From positions 496,001 through 560,000 of the forward strand of contig JAMXBD010000582.1 of NCBI GenBank assembly GCA_024138025.1: a DNA stretch of 64,000 nt. The letters are read 5' to 3'. How positions within the stretch are numbered: the first letter of the stretch is position 1; each line of letters begins with the position of its first letter. This stretch comes from Combretum micranthum. Lineage: Eukaryota; Streptophyta; Magnoliopsida; Myrtales; Combretaceae. The position numbers were made by a program, and so were the translations under genes. Below are positions 10,129 to 21,200 of this stretch, piece by piece. The notes below the pieces were generated by a model. That model was not told the DNA's origin, ran no database searches, and worked only from the letters and a program-made list of their open reading frames with translations.

Positions 10129-10365
10129 TTATTGAAATATCTCGGGATATCTGGATCTCATGTCCTCCTTCAGTTCCCAAGTAGCTTCACGTTCTGTTTG
10201 ATTTGTCCACTGTACCCGAACATATCTGATAACCTTGTTCCTCAAAATTTTCTCCTTAGAATCAACAACTTTTATTGGCTTTTCCACTGTAGTAAGATTT
10301 GGTTGAACATCTAATGGCTCAAGAGCAATGACTTCATTCGGATCTCGGACATACTTTCTAAGCAT
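10129..10365 (-). pseudogene. Element A integrase tail with chromodomain-like end
   Basis: A 78-codon segment whose end, VRVQWTNQTEREATWELKEDM, has the W…ATWE signature of the degenerate chromodomains at the C-terminus of plant chromoviral integrases. Such domains are linked to targeting heterochromatin. It is out of frame with the integrase core, ending about 80 bases from it. It stops shortly before the PPT. Confidence 0.7.
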
Positions 10366-10443
10366 TGATACATGGAAACACGTTGTGTACTCCTTCTAGA
10401 TCAGGCGGTAAGGCCAATCTGTAAGCCATGTCGCCTATCCTTT

Positions 10444-11265
10444 CTAATATTTCATACGGTCCCACGTATCGAGGGTTAATTTTCCTCGTAGTCCAAATCT
10501 AACAACCCCTTTTGTTGGTGATATCTTGAGCAACACATGCTCACCCACTTCAAATTCCAAGGGTCTTCTTCTTTTGTCTGCATAGCTCTTTTGTCGACTT
10601 TGAGCAACTTGTAACCTTTGTCTTATCATACTAATTCTATCGACTGCATCCTGAACCAACTCGGGTCCTAATAATTGTCTTTCACCTACTTCATCCCAAT
10701 GAATAAGTGATCTGCACTTCCTCCCATACAACTCTTCAAATGGAGGCATACCGATCGAAGCTTGATAGCTATTATTATATGAGAACTCTATTAAAGGCAA
10801 ATACTCATTCCAAGCTCCTTTAAAGTCCAATACGCATGCCCTCAACATGTCCTCTAAGGTCTGAATAGTCTTTTCCGACTGACCATCAGTCTGTGGGTGA
10901 TAAGCCGTACTAAATACCACTTTCGTTCCCAACACCTGATGTAGACTCTTCCAAAATCTTCCAATAAACCTCGTGTCTCGGTTTGATGTGATGGATACTG
11001 GCACTCCATGCAATCTCACAATTTCATTGATATACAACTGAGCTAACCGTTCCAACTTATACCCGGTCTTGATAGGTATAAAATGAGCCACTTTTGTGAG
11101 ACGATCCACAATAACCCAAATCGAATCAAACTTCTCTTTCGTCTTGGGTAAAGCGGAAATGAAATCCATCGTGATGTGTTCCCACTTCCACTGTGGTATT
11201 GGCACGGTTTCAACTCTCTTGCCGGTCTCCGGTGTTCGATATTTATCATTTGACACATGTGACAC
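10444..11265 (-). pseudogene. Element A integrase core
   Basis: 273 open codons with integrase catalytic residues visible: the Asp of TMDFI, the Asp of SNRDTRF and the Glu of GQSEKTIQ. The GPY/F-type region ITSNRD…FHPQTDGQ and later DKRRRPLEFEVGEHVLLK are typical of Ty3 integrase. The first residues overlap, in another frame, the zinc-finger segment at 11043-11582, so an indel separates them. The role would be insertion of the element's cDNA; the copy is broken. Confidence 0.85.
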
Positions 11266-11582
11266 TTAGAGACGTATTCTGCAATTTCCTTTTTCATGTT
11301 ATTCCACCAATACAACTTTTTCAAGTCCTGGTACATCTTGTTCCCTCCCGGATGTATGGAATAACTAGAATAGTGTGCTTCCTTTAGCAGTTCTTTCTTT
11401 AAATCTCCTTGGATTGGCACACATAACCTTCCTTTGTACCGCAAAATACCTTCATCATCAATATAAAATTCTGGTGTTCGTCCCATTTCCATTCTTCTTT
11501 TGATCTCCAATATACTATGATCATCTGACTGACCCATTTTAATTCTGTCCGCAAGAGTAGGTTGTATTCTCATATTAGCCAA
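11043..11582 (-). pseudogene. Element A integrase zinc-binding N-terminus
   Basis: Contains the HHCC zinc module as HYSSYSIHPGGNKMYQDLKK followed by CHMCQ, ending in an out-of-frame stretch over the catalytic core. Upstream (about 11583-11845), RNase H and linker sequence can be seen only in fragments, with no open frame longer than about 60 codons. Confidence 0.8.
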
Positions 11583-11844
11583 ACGTTCACCTATTGTCTT
11601 GTGATTATCTCTAATTCAAATTTCTCATTTCATCAATTAGATGCCGTTCTGTAGTAACTATAGCTGCAAATTCTCTCCCCACTTCCTGTTCATGCATTTG
11701 CCACGACATTTGCTTTCCCGGGGTGATACTGCATGTCGATGTCATAGTTCTTAATTAATTCAAGCCACCTTCGCCGTCTCATATTCAATTCTCTCTGTGT
11801 GAATATATATGAGACTCTTGTGATCTGTGTACACTTTGCATCTC

Positions 11845-12341
11845 TCACCATACAGATAATGTCCAAAGTTTAAAGCGTACAACTGCCGCTAGTTCCAAGT
11901 CATGTGTAGGATAATTCTTCTCGTACGGTTTCAACTGTCTCGAGGCATATGCAATAACCCTGCCCCCTTGCATCAAAACACATCCTAAACCCTGAAGCGA
12001 GGCATCACTATAGATTGCATATTCCTCACCACTCACTGGCAATGCCAATACTGGTGCTTTTACTAATCTGTCTTTCAACAACTGGAAACTATCTTCACAC
12101 TTCTTGCACCATTCGTACTTAATTCCTTTCTGGTCAATCCTCGTCAAAGGACTGGCAATCTTGGAAAATCTTTCACAAATCGCCTATAATAACCTGCCAT
12201 TCCCAGAAAACTTCTGATTTCTGACACAGTTTTAGGTCTTGGCCATTCAACCACTGCTTTGATTTTCTCGGGGTCTACCGATATTCCACTTCCATTTACT
12301 ATATGCCCCAAGAATGATACTGCTCCAACCAAAACTCGCAT
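11845..12341 (-). pseudogene. Element A RT C-terminus and RNase H
   Basis: Two overlapping short frames. The first (12341-12144) carries the RT thumb/connection sequence [20 protein letters not shown] and [12 protein letters not shown]. The second (12147-11845) carries RNase H, with the Asp in [11 protein letters not shown] and the Glu in HDLELAAV. Frameshifts near 12330, 12148 and 11870 separate them from each other and from their neighbours. Confidence 0.8.
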
Positions 12342-13609
12342 TTTGAAAGTTTAGCATATAACCGCTCCTCTTTCAACTTATTCAAAACCAATCTTAAATG
12401 TTCCTCATGTTCTTCCTTATTTCTCGAGTATACCAAAACATCATCTATGAATACTACCACAAACATATCAAGGTATTCTCTAAAAACTCGATTCATTAGA
12501 TCCATGAACACTGCTGGAGCATTCGTTAACCCAAAAGGCATGACCACGAATTCGTAGTGTCCATATCTCGTCCTGAAAGCAGTTTTCTGAATATCCTCTG
12601 CCTTTATTCTCAACTGATGATATCCAGATCTCAGATCAATCTTAGAGAAAACTGAAGCTCCTGCTAACTGATCAAACAGGTCGTCAATCCTTGGTAACGG
12701 GTACTTATTCTTTATTGTTACCTGATTTAACTCCCTGTAATCTATACATAACCGCATACTTCCATCTTTCTTCTTAACGAATAGTACTGGAGCTCCCCAT
12801 GGTGATACACTCGGTCGTATAAACTTTTTCTTTAGCAGATCATCCAATTGCACCTTAAGCTCTGCCAATTCGGTAGGAGCCATTCTATAGGGTGCTTTTG
12901 ATATCGGTGTAGTTCCTGGCACCAAATCTATTCCAAACTCCACTTCCCTCATAGGTGGTAATCCAGGTAAATCATCTGGAAAAACTTCTGGGTACTCACT
13001 CACAACCGGTATATCTGTCACTTTCACCATCTGTTTATCTTCCTTTATCATCGATGCCAAAACTGGTTTACCCCACAACTCATAAGTTGGTAGTACTGGG
13101 GGTCTTTGTACCACTAACTTATACTTAAACCGATCTCCCTCAGGTAAATCAAACTCTATCACTAGGTGATGGCAATCTATCACAGCATGATATTTTGCTA
13201 ACCAGTCTACTCCCAGAATAATATCAAAATCCACCATATCAATTACAATCAAATCAGCAGGTAGATGTCTATTTTCTATCACAATATCTACAGATCTACA
13301 AACTTTATCCAAAACAGATCCAGAACCCAAAGGAGTACTAACAGATACCACATCAGACATGATCTCCACACATAAACCACATGTACTCACAAAAGATTCA
13401 GATATGCATGAGAAGCTAGCACCAGTATCAAATAAAATATAGGCACTATGCTGTAGTATAGGTAACATACCCGCAACAGTGTCTATAGAAGCTGTCTCAT
13501 TCCTCTGGAGAGCATAAATCTTAGCTGGTGCTCGTTGACTCTGTCCATGGGAAACTCTGCCCATATGTCCCTCTTTGCAGTCCACTGCTCTGTGTCCTCT
13601 TGACCACAT
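12299..13609 (-). pseudogene. Element A protease and reverse transcriptase
   Basis: 436 open codons. A retropepsin motif [10 protein letters not shown] lies near residues 60-69. RT motifs follow: [37 protein letters not shown] with its catalytic Asp, and [11 protein letters not shown] as the FIDD active site. The frame shifts near 12330 after CEFWLEQ. As read, the RT catalytic residues are intact, but the polyprotein is not continuous. It sits between gag and RNase H as in other Ty3 elements. Confidence 0.88.
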
Positions 13610-14655
13610 TTAAAACAGAAAACCTGTGGAACTGTCTTCTCTGTGCAAACATTGCTTTTATGTCCCAACTTTCCACATGAAAAACATGCGTTCTCTATCC
13701 ACTTGCAGTCCCTCAAGTCGTGTGGCCCAAGGCATCTAGGGCATCTCTTGTCAGAACTCTGCCCTACAGATTTGTACTGCTGCACAAATGGTCTCTTTCC
13801 TTTATCTTGAGTAACAACACTGACAGCTGGTCTCTTCCCTAAATATACTTGATTCCTTGGTGGTTCCGGCTCTTGATTCTACTCAAACCCTGCTCAATCA
13901 TCTTAGCCTTGTTCACCACTGCTGCATAATTGCTCAGATCCATCAAGTTCACCTGGTACTGTATCTCCGGTTCCAATCCAGTGATGAATCGACTAACTTT
14001 TGCTTCCTCACTTTCTTTCAGTGCATCGGGTAGAAACCTCATCAGTCTGTGTAACTCAGCCTCATATTCCTCAACTGAAAGCTTTCCTTGCAGCGTATAA
14101 TAATCTTGCAACATCTTTTGTTTAATGCTGTCGGGGAAGTATTCTCTGAAGAAAGCCTGGTGAAACATCTGCCATGTGATCATCCCTGGCATGTGTCTCT
14201 TAGTACTCGCCCACCAGTTATTTGCTCTGCCAGATAGCAAATATGATGCATATTCCACTTTCTTGTTCTCAGGAATGTCCATGCTGCAAATGTTTTCTCT
14301 ACTTCCTCTATCCACACCTGAGCTTCCAATGGTTTTCCCGCACTGGCTCAAACTTGTGAACTAAATCCACAAACTTGTTAAGGCTCAGCACATCTGGATG
14401 TCGGGCTCCATTACCCCCATGTCCATGCAGCCTTTGAGTCTCTTGCCTCCAAGCATCAGCATTTTCTTGAACTATCTGCATGTCTCTCCTCATATCCTGT
14501 TGCTGCTGACCTACCACTCCTATCAATGCATTCACAGCCTGCATAAGCTGTGCTACATCCACTGGCGCTTGTCCTGCCGGTGGAGGTGGTAAATTCTCAT
14601 TGCGAGCCTGATGTTCCTCTTCATTTTCCTCAGCATTTCTTCTCCTGGGCGGCAT
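13483..14655 (-). pseudogene. Element A gag
   Basis: Starts at the ATG at 14655 (MPPRRRNAEENEEEH), about 175 bases after the PBS. The N-terminal frame ends at 14308. A second frame (14351-13839) carries the Retrotrans_gag core, including ANNWWASTKRH and FREYFPDSIKQKMLQDYY. A third (13785-13483) carries zinc knuckles, including CFSCGKLGHKSNVC (CX2CX4HX4C). Two indels therefore split a single gag. The protein would form the retrotransposon particle and bind RNA. Confidence 0.82.
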
Positions 14656-14831
14656 TCTAAAACAAAAAAACCTTATAGATTAGAACAAGGGTGTCCAACT
14701 TGATTTAACAACTTAAATTAAATCTAACATCAATAGCTTAACTAGACAACAACCCTATTTATCTACCCCTCTCATCTTATCTCACCGTCCTAAGGAGTCA
14801 AAACTTAGGTCTACCAGATTTAAAACCTATT

Positions 14832-14843
14832 GCTCTGATACCA
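14832..14843 (-). other. Primer binding site, element A
   Basis: Minus-strand TGGTATCAGAGC, the classic 12 bases complementary to the initiator tRNA-Met 3' end, seven bases inside the LTR end at 14851. Confidence 0.9.
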
Positions 14844-15189
14844 ATTAAGCTGTAACGCCCTAAAATAAGGCATTACAACCCGCCACGTGTCCTCTCTTGA
14901 TTAGGACACGCTAAGGCTCTAATATCCAATTTTTTATATCACCTGTATAACTCACAAGGTATAGAAGAAAATCATATGGTTCTCATAAATAAACATTCTG
15001 ATAAATATAAAATCTCCATAATCAGAAAACTAGACTTGTTGACATAACTGCAGGTCAACAAGTCAAACCATGCCCTAAAACTGTCACCACATGAAAACTC
15101 CAAATACAACTTAAAATTTCAATAAACAAATTATAAACTAATCATTAAAGTCTTCTATGATCCATCCTATATCATCTATGACTATATAA

Positions 15190-15290
15190 CTAGTCATCAG
15201 CAGGGTAGTCAGGACCGCTAACGCCATCCCCATCCTCATAGATGATATCAAAACCCGAAAGATCGTAAATCACATTATCATCACCTGCAC
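15190..15290 (-). other. Exon-like acidic reading frame in element A LTR
   Basis: Transcribing leftward from TATA 16501-16510, a donor-like AAAA/GTAAGTGA is met at 16379, and an acceptor-like TTACATTTCAG ends at 15291, giving a candidate 1089-base intron. The downstream frame starts at 15290, is Asp/Glu-rich and ends PDYPADD-stop at 15190. It is also preserved in the other LTR. It could be a leader exon or a small peptide; no homolog is recognised. Confidence 0.4.
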
Positions 15291-16500
15291 CTGAAATGTA
15301 ATAGAATGAGCGGCGAAGCCAGTACGATAATATCCAATCCAGTTCAAGCAAGATTATGCACAAACAACATGTATAAATAAATGCAACTAAACTAAATGCA
15401 TACAACAGTTTATTATCTATTTTAGTCCAACAAAACAACACAGTTCAGAATCTAATATACATAAATCCTGAACCTAGAGTAACTCAGACTCTGCTATAAA
15501 AACATCAAACTGATTTGAAAATAGTTAATCATATATACATATATGGATGAGTGGGTACTCCCCAAACATCCAAATTCCGGAACACCTAAATTCTACCGGA
15601 ATCATTTCTTAGCACGAGTCCACTCGGGACAACCTCACACTAAGATCATCAGGGTGCCTCACCAGTATCACTGTCTGCCAGGTCTCTACTGGTCAAAGCC
15701 AATCACAACAGACAGACAATTATTAAGCCGAATATTTATTAAGTTTATTATGCAAATTCTGTTCCTACATCCATTCACAAGAATTCTAATCTACAACCAC
15801 ATACAATAAACAATGGATTGGTCGTACCTTTCTAAATTTCAGGAATCCAATTCAAATCCTCAGAATTTGATACCAACAGCACAAAGTCAACCCAAACTCC
15901 AGAAATTATTATATCCAATCAACTCAGTTTCACAACTCCAATGTCCTGTTACAATATATATATATATATATATATCAACAGACATGATCGCAATATCTTA
16001 ACATAAAACAACCTATTTAAACTAACCTGATATAGAACTTCCCAAACTCGAATTATACTGATCAATAACCCCAAGCACCTCCAATATTATCAAAGAACGG
16101 ATATTTCAAATCCTTAAATCAGAATTTCCACCAAAGCCCTATAAAACACTTCATATGATCAATATCGAAATATCAAAGCTGTCCAATTTCGTATAAAGAG
16201 GATTCAAAACTTATACTTACTGATATGGAACGTATAATACTTGTTTCTTCTCTTCCTATTCTGATCAAAACACGAGCTAGGGTTTATTCTTCAAAATCCT
16301 TCATGAAATATTCATCCAAACCCTAAGATACTTATACAAATTTGTATATAATCCAAATGAGAAGGTTAAGATCACTTACTTTTAATTAGAAACACCCTCC
16401 GAATGATTCTCCAGGCCTAAATCACCAAGAATGCTTCAGAACTCTTATATGAAGGGAATATGTTATAAGGAAATGTCTGTTGAAAATGATTTTCGCGTCT

Positions 16501-16510
16501 TGTATTTATA
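16501..16510 (-). promoter_or_regulatory. TATA box, element A right LTR
   Basis: Minus-strand TATAAATACA, about 1.65 kb before the LTR's inner end. It would drive transcription of element A. Confidence 0.6.
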
Positions 16511-17023
16511 GAAATTTGGTCATACGCCGGCTCTATGTCGGCGGCGTACCTGCAGATCTTGCCAGCTTACACTATACGTTGGCCAAATCTACACGAAGGC
16601 CGGCAGCGTTCATCGGGCTTTGATTCCCAGAATTCAAATTGTTCCTTCATACGCCGGCAGCTTTCATGCCGGTATAGAAAGGAAATCCTATGAATGCCGG
16701 CAACTTTCCTCCCAGCGTTATGAAAAACGCTACTTTCTCATCCTACGCCGTCTGTACGCTGGCGGCGTAGATTCTCCAAGAGGCGGCATACAATGTATTA
16801 CAGAGTAAGCTGGCAAATTTAAGTCCTAGGCCGGCGGCGTTCTTCACCAGAGATGCCGGCCTTTATTGCAGAAATTAAGAAAATAATCCAATTGATGCCA
16901 ATCTTGTTCTAACACGAAATTGATCAAACTTAACCTATTTTTAACATCAACATAAAAGGCATATTAGAATCTAGTGGCTTGTGAACATTTACTACTTAAA
17001 ATTATTTAGTATATTACAGTAAC

Positions 17024-17278
17024 CTTTTGTGTATATTAGCAGGGGTATACCCTTAATAAATATAATCGACTTTATTTAAGTTTAATGATATATAGTTTTC
17101 TTGCATTGCTATTTAATTGCTACCTTCATATATTATGCTACTTTAATGTGTTCTCGTTGTTGTGAAGTACGCCTTGTGTGTAATATAAAAACCTTTGCAT
17201 GATTAAGGTAGTTATTTCTAGGCTTTAATATTGTGTATGAAAGATTACCACTTGTAGGATACTCCTCGGGACGTGACA
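17024..17278 (+). repeat. Family L LTR, terminal part after element A
   Basis: Continuation of the LTR broken at 7877. Features shared with other family L ends include GGGGTATACCC, AAGTACGCCTTGTGTG and the terminus GATACTCCTCGGGACGTGACA, parallel to the …GGGGCGTGACA ending at 46020. The next bases (GATTAGG…) do not look like a tRNA-Met PBS, so this copy may be a solo LTR; its start lies beyond the Tat-like insertion. Confidence 0.75.
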
Positions 17279-18280
17279 GATTAGGTTCACGTCTTTACTT
17301 CATAATGCTAAAAGTACATGATATTGATCATAGATCACAAATAAGTAAATTAGAAGATAACCATGTTCATTTGTATTATAAATGTGGTTTTTGTGTTGTT
17401 TTTCGAGATTTCTCTTTGTAATTGTTTTTTTAACAGTGTCATGTTAGTATTTGGCAATGCTATATAATGAGAGGTAAATGTTTGGAGGATAATTCTTTTA
17501 CATCAACAGGTCCCAATGGTATGGTAAGGTTTTTGAAAAAAATTCAAACTTATATTATATTATTGATAATTTTCGTGATATCATTTTAGACAAAATTAAA
17601 AGAGTCAACTTAATAGTGATTGAATTTTTAAGTAATTAATACAAAGAAGTAGCATTATACTAAAAACAATGAATTTATTATTCTATCTTATTATATCATT
17701 AAATTAAGTTAACTGCATACTTTTGTAGAATAGTAATGATATCTATTGATCTCTAATTTAAATACTTCAAAATTTAATCTCTATTTTGACCAATAAACAT
17801 AACATTACTTTCTAGCCAAAAAAAAAAGAAAACATTACTTGAACTGAATGAATTGATATTTTTACTCGTAATTTTTCCTCTAATTAAAAAGGAACGTAAT
17901 TGGTCCAAAAAAAAAAAAAAAAAGGGAACGTATGTCCTGCACAGTGGTTGTGGGAAGACATCCACTTTAATCACGTGAAGCCAGATATTCCTAGCGTGGT
18001 TTTCACGCTGAAATGGACGCTCCCAAAATCCTACTTCTCTTCCAAAACCAACGACCTGCTCCAGTTTCTAAGTTTACTTACAAGATTTTGATTAAATCTG
18101 AACCGTTGATCGCTCAAAAAAAAAAACATAAATAATAAGAAGTCAATCATTGAAAATTTGCGGTAAATAAAAAAGAAAAATCAATTTAAACGGGCAGGAT
18201 TCAGCAAGTACTAAGAACAATAGCCCTACCCCCCTGTCTAAGTAAAGAAGAAGAAGAAGATTACGCCACATAACATTAAC
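17279..18280 (+). other. SCE1 upstream region
   Basis: AT-rich, non-coding sequence between the LTR end and the SCE1 start codon, with A-runs near 17818 and 17909. A GAA/AAG-rich stretch (18246-18260) just before the ATG is a typical plant 5' UTR feature. No convincing TATA box was picked out. The promoter presumably lies here, within 1 kb of a retrotransposon LTR. Confidence 0.5.
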
Positions 18281-21200
18281 ATGTCGGGCATTGCTCGTGG
18301 ACGTCTCGCCGAGGAAAGGAAGTCATGGCGGAAGAACCACCCTCATGTCCGTATCTACTCTTCTTTCTCTGTACACCGTACCTTGTTGTTGGGGGTTTGT
18401 TTAAGTTTGATTCGATTTTTTTTTTTTTTGGGTTTTTCGTTTGTATGGCTAGGGTTTCGTGGCAAAGCCGGAGACTTTACCGGACGGTACTGTGAATTTG
18501 ATGGTGTGGCACTGCACCATCCCTGGTAAAGCCGGGGTAGGTTTCCTTTTCCTTTGTCAGTGCGTTTTGATTTTAGAATTTTATAAAATTTAATTCTCTC
18601 ATATGACTGTGGTCAACAATTTGATTCGTTTTTATTTTAGTTTGCTTCTCTCTCTCTCTTAATTTCTCTGTATTTACCTTGATAGTCAATTGGGTCCAAA
18701 GTGTTACTTTTGAGTAGTGCTTACATAGTAAATAAATGTTATGAGAAACGAAGATTATCAAATTTGCCTTGCAGAACCGAAAATCGAGAAACTTTCAGTC
18801 TTTGTGCACCTTCTTTTTTGTGCCAAGAGCAAAATTAATACGAAGGAACCCTTTGCATAGCATTTGCTGCAATAATTATTATATCAGTACCAATAATTTT
18901 TTTGTTTTTTTATGTTTAGTTTTATAATTTTTAGGGGTAAGTTATATTTAGGGATGTTACTTAAGAGGATTGAGGATACTCTCATTCATTTTGCGAGAGT
19001 GATTACTTTTCGAAATCTTTAAGACTTACATGGATGAGAGAGAGACTTACCAAGATAACGAAACTTAGAATGTTTGGTCTTCTAATGGACCAAGGAGTGA
19101 CGCTTTTACTTGTGATTACATGTTTGATGGGTTGAATTCATGAGCTGTTAAACTAGGTGGCATCTCTTTTCTTTGCTTACTAAAACTATGTGGTGCCATG
19201 GAATGTACTGTTTGGTTGCAGTTTGCATGCATAGCAAGAGCAAGGGTAACTGAATAAGTTGCATGATTGATGCAGTATGGTCTATGGGCAATGACTGGCT
19301 GTAAACAATGTAAATTGAACTCGACTTGGAAACTCAAATCTTATGCTTAAATTTTTTAACGCAAGCTCTGCTCAAAATGTTACTAAACGAGCTTGTGCTT
19401 GTCTTGACCATGTTTACGTTGTGTATAGATAGAATTGTACTCCACTTTAATTTTTATGGAAGCTTAAATTTGACTCATGCGTTAAAGTTTGATACATCTT
19501 AAGATTCGCTTGAGCTCCTTTTGGCTCTCAAGTTCGTTTGGTCTTATAGTTTGAATCGTTAGCTCAACTCATTAAGTTACTTGAGTAGCTAGTACTCAAG
19601 CTTGACTCACTTTTAATTGAATCGAATACAAATTGTAATTGAGCTGAGCTCAAGTAGCTTGTGTGAGTCAGCTTTATTTATTTGCATTTGTAGGAATGAG
19701 GGCTTGTGCTGCATGTGCAAATCGCTGCTGTACAATTGAATGTTGCCTGTTTTTGATGGCATGTAATTTAGAGTGACATTATGTATTGAATATGAATGTT
19801 ATGCACGAGTAAAATTTTGATGCCGTGCAAAAAAAGGTCTTAGTTTTGCTTTGGAATGGGTTATTCTTCTTTATAATTGTTCTTCTTTGGGTGATTCTGC
19901 AAAAGTGTATTGAAAAAGAAATTATTATTAGCGAATATAAATCTACCCTTTTCCTTGTGGGATGGGAACTTGCAGTAGCTGCGCCTCCCCCAACTCCCTT
20001 CCCAAAACAAATCCCTTAAAAGGGAAAAAGTTTGTTTTGGCTTTGGTGTTTTCTGGGGGGGGGGGGGGGGGGGGGGGGGGTGCGCGCGCGGGGCGGCGGG
20101 TGGTGGTGTGTGAAGAAAGGCGAATTACATATACGATATACTAATTCTTTGAAAGAGTTCCTATGAATTCCCTGGTATGATTGGATCTTCACCAGCTCTT
20201 CTTTGAGTTTTGTTCTCTTCAGAGGCTCTAAATAGTAGCTGCATGGGTTCTTAACAAGTAATTCACTTCCAATTGCTGCTGCTGCTGTGAAGTTCAATAA
20301 TGGCTGAGTTCCTGTTGCTGCAATTAGAAGGGAAGTAAAAACCTGTAGTTACCTCATTATAGAGCTGAGATGAGTTAAGGCCATGAGAAAGAAAATACGT
20401 GCGTTTGGTGTGTTGTTCCATGTGGGTAGCATCCACTATGTGATTGCCCCTGATAGAGTGGTTTGTCAATATTGTAGTTTTCCTTAAAATATTTTACCAG
20501 AGAATTGATAGAATGTCAAGGAGAGAATTTCCCCATGTGTGAGCCTTCGTAGATCAATTTATTATATTTCCTTTGATTTAGCCACAGATATCATCCACTT
20601 TCTTTCTTCTACATGTTCTCATTCAACTTAGTATTTTACAAGAATGACGTACTTGTGCCAGCATTTTCTTGGTGTAAGTGCAGTCTACTTCACTTTCTTT
20701 CTCCAGGCCACAAGAGTTCTCTGCCATCTCATGTTGATCTACCATCTGCTTAATTCTTCAGACAATTGGAGAACTTTTTCTTGCTTATACATATATTTTG
20801 AGTGGGTCCTCATATTTTGAGCTTGCATCACAACTTCCTCATGAAGCCGTTGGTGGTTGAAGGGATTATTATTTCGTTTCTCTTTAGGTTAGATTGATAA
20901 AGGAGATGGATTCTTAGTGAGTGTTATTCTTGGGTTTATCAAGTTGAAGTAAATCGTATGGATTTCATTAGTTTATGGTTTGACCCCCTTCTTAGTGTTC
21001 ACATGCTTATTATAGAGAATCATGGAAACTGGTCTAGGTCCTTGCTTTGCTTTGATTATTGCCTCATTTATGCCCCTTCCTCTTGATGCTTGTCGTGCAT
21101 GGTCTATTGTGGGTGCCTTCGTTGTTTATCTGTTTTTCTGAAGATTTTTCTGCTCTATTTATTTTTTCAGTGCTACCATATAAGGCTGATATGCCTACAC

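Larger units (their letters stand above)
7878..17018 (-). mobile_element. Element A: full-length chromovirus with TSD
   Basis: A complete LTR retrotransposon on the minus strand. LTRs at 7878-10082 and 14851-17018 both start TGTAAC and end TTACA. Flanking 5-bp duplications GTAAC lie at 7873-7877 and 17019-17023. Inside are a PPT at 10083-10100, a PBS at 14832-14843, and gag, protease, RT, RNase H, integrase and a chromodomain-like tail, in the order of Ty3 chromoviruses (Tekay/Del-like). The two LTRs differ by scattered substitutions and indels, so the insertion is not very recent. Frameshifts in gag, RT and RNase H make it non-autonomous. It interrupts a family L LTR. Confidence 0.93.
14851..17018 (-). 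repeat. Element A 5' LTR (right)
   Basis: 2168 bp, TGTAACGCCC…TATTACA. It carries the active-side promoter (TATA at 16501-16510), the GCCGGC cluster at 16525-16862, a strong donor-like GTAAGT at 16379 and the acidic exon-like frame at 15190-15290. Open frames across 15543-16001 are LTR background. Confidence 0.92.

Noticed and set aside
15543..16001. Two plus-strand open frames
   Set aside because: Within element A's LTR, antisense to the element, and includes a TA microsatellite.
7878..17018. An integrated virus
   Set aside because: Gag-pol order, chromodomain-like tail, tRNA-Met PBS and absence of envelope or movement genes indicate an ordinary plant Ty3 retrotransposon.
19962..20297. Open frames across the poly-G run
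   Set aside because: Low-complexity Gly/Pro translations inside SCE1 intron 2.
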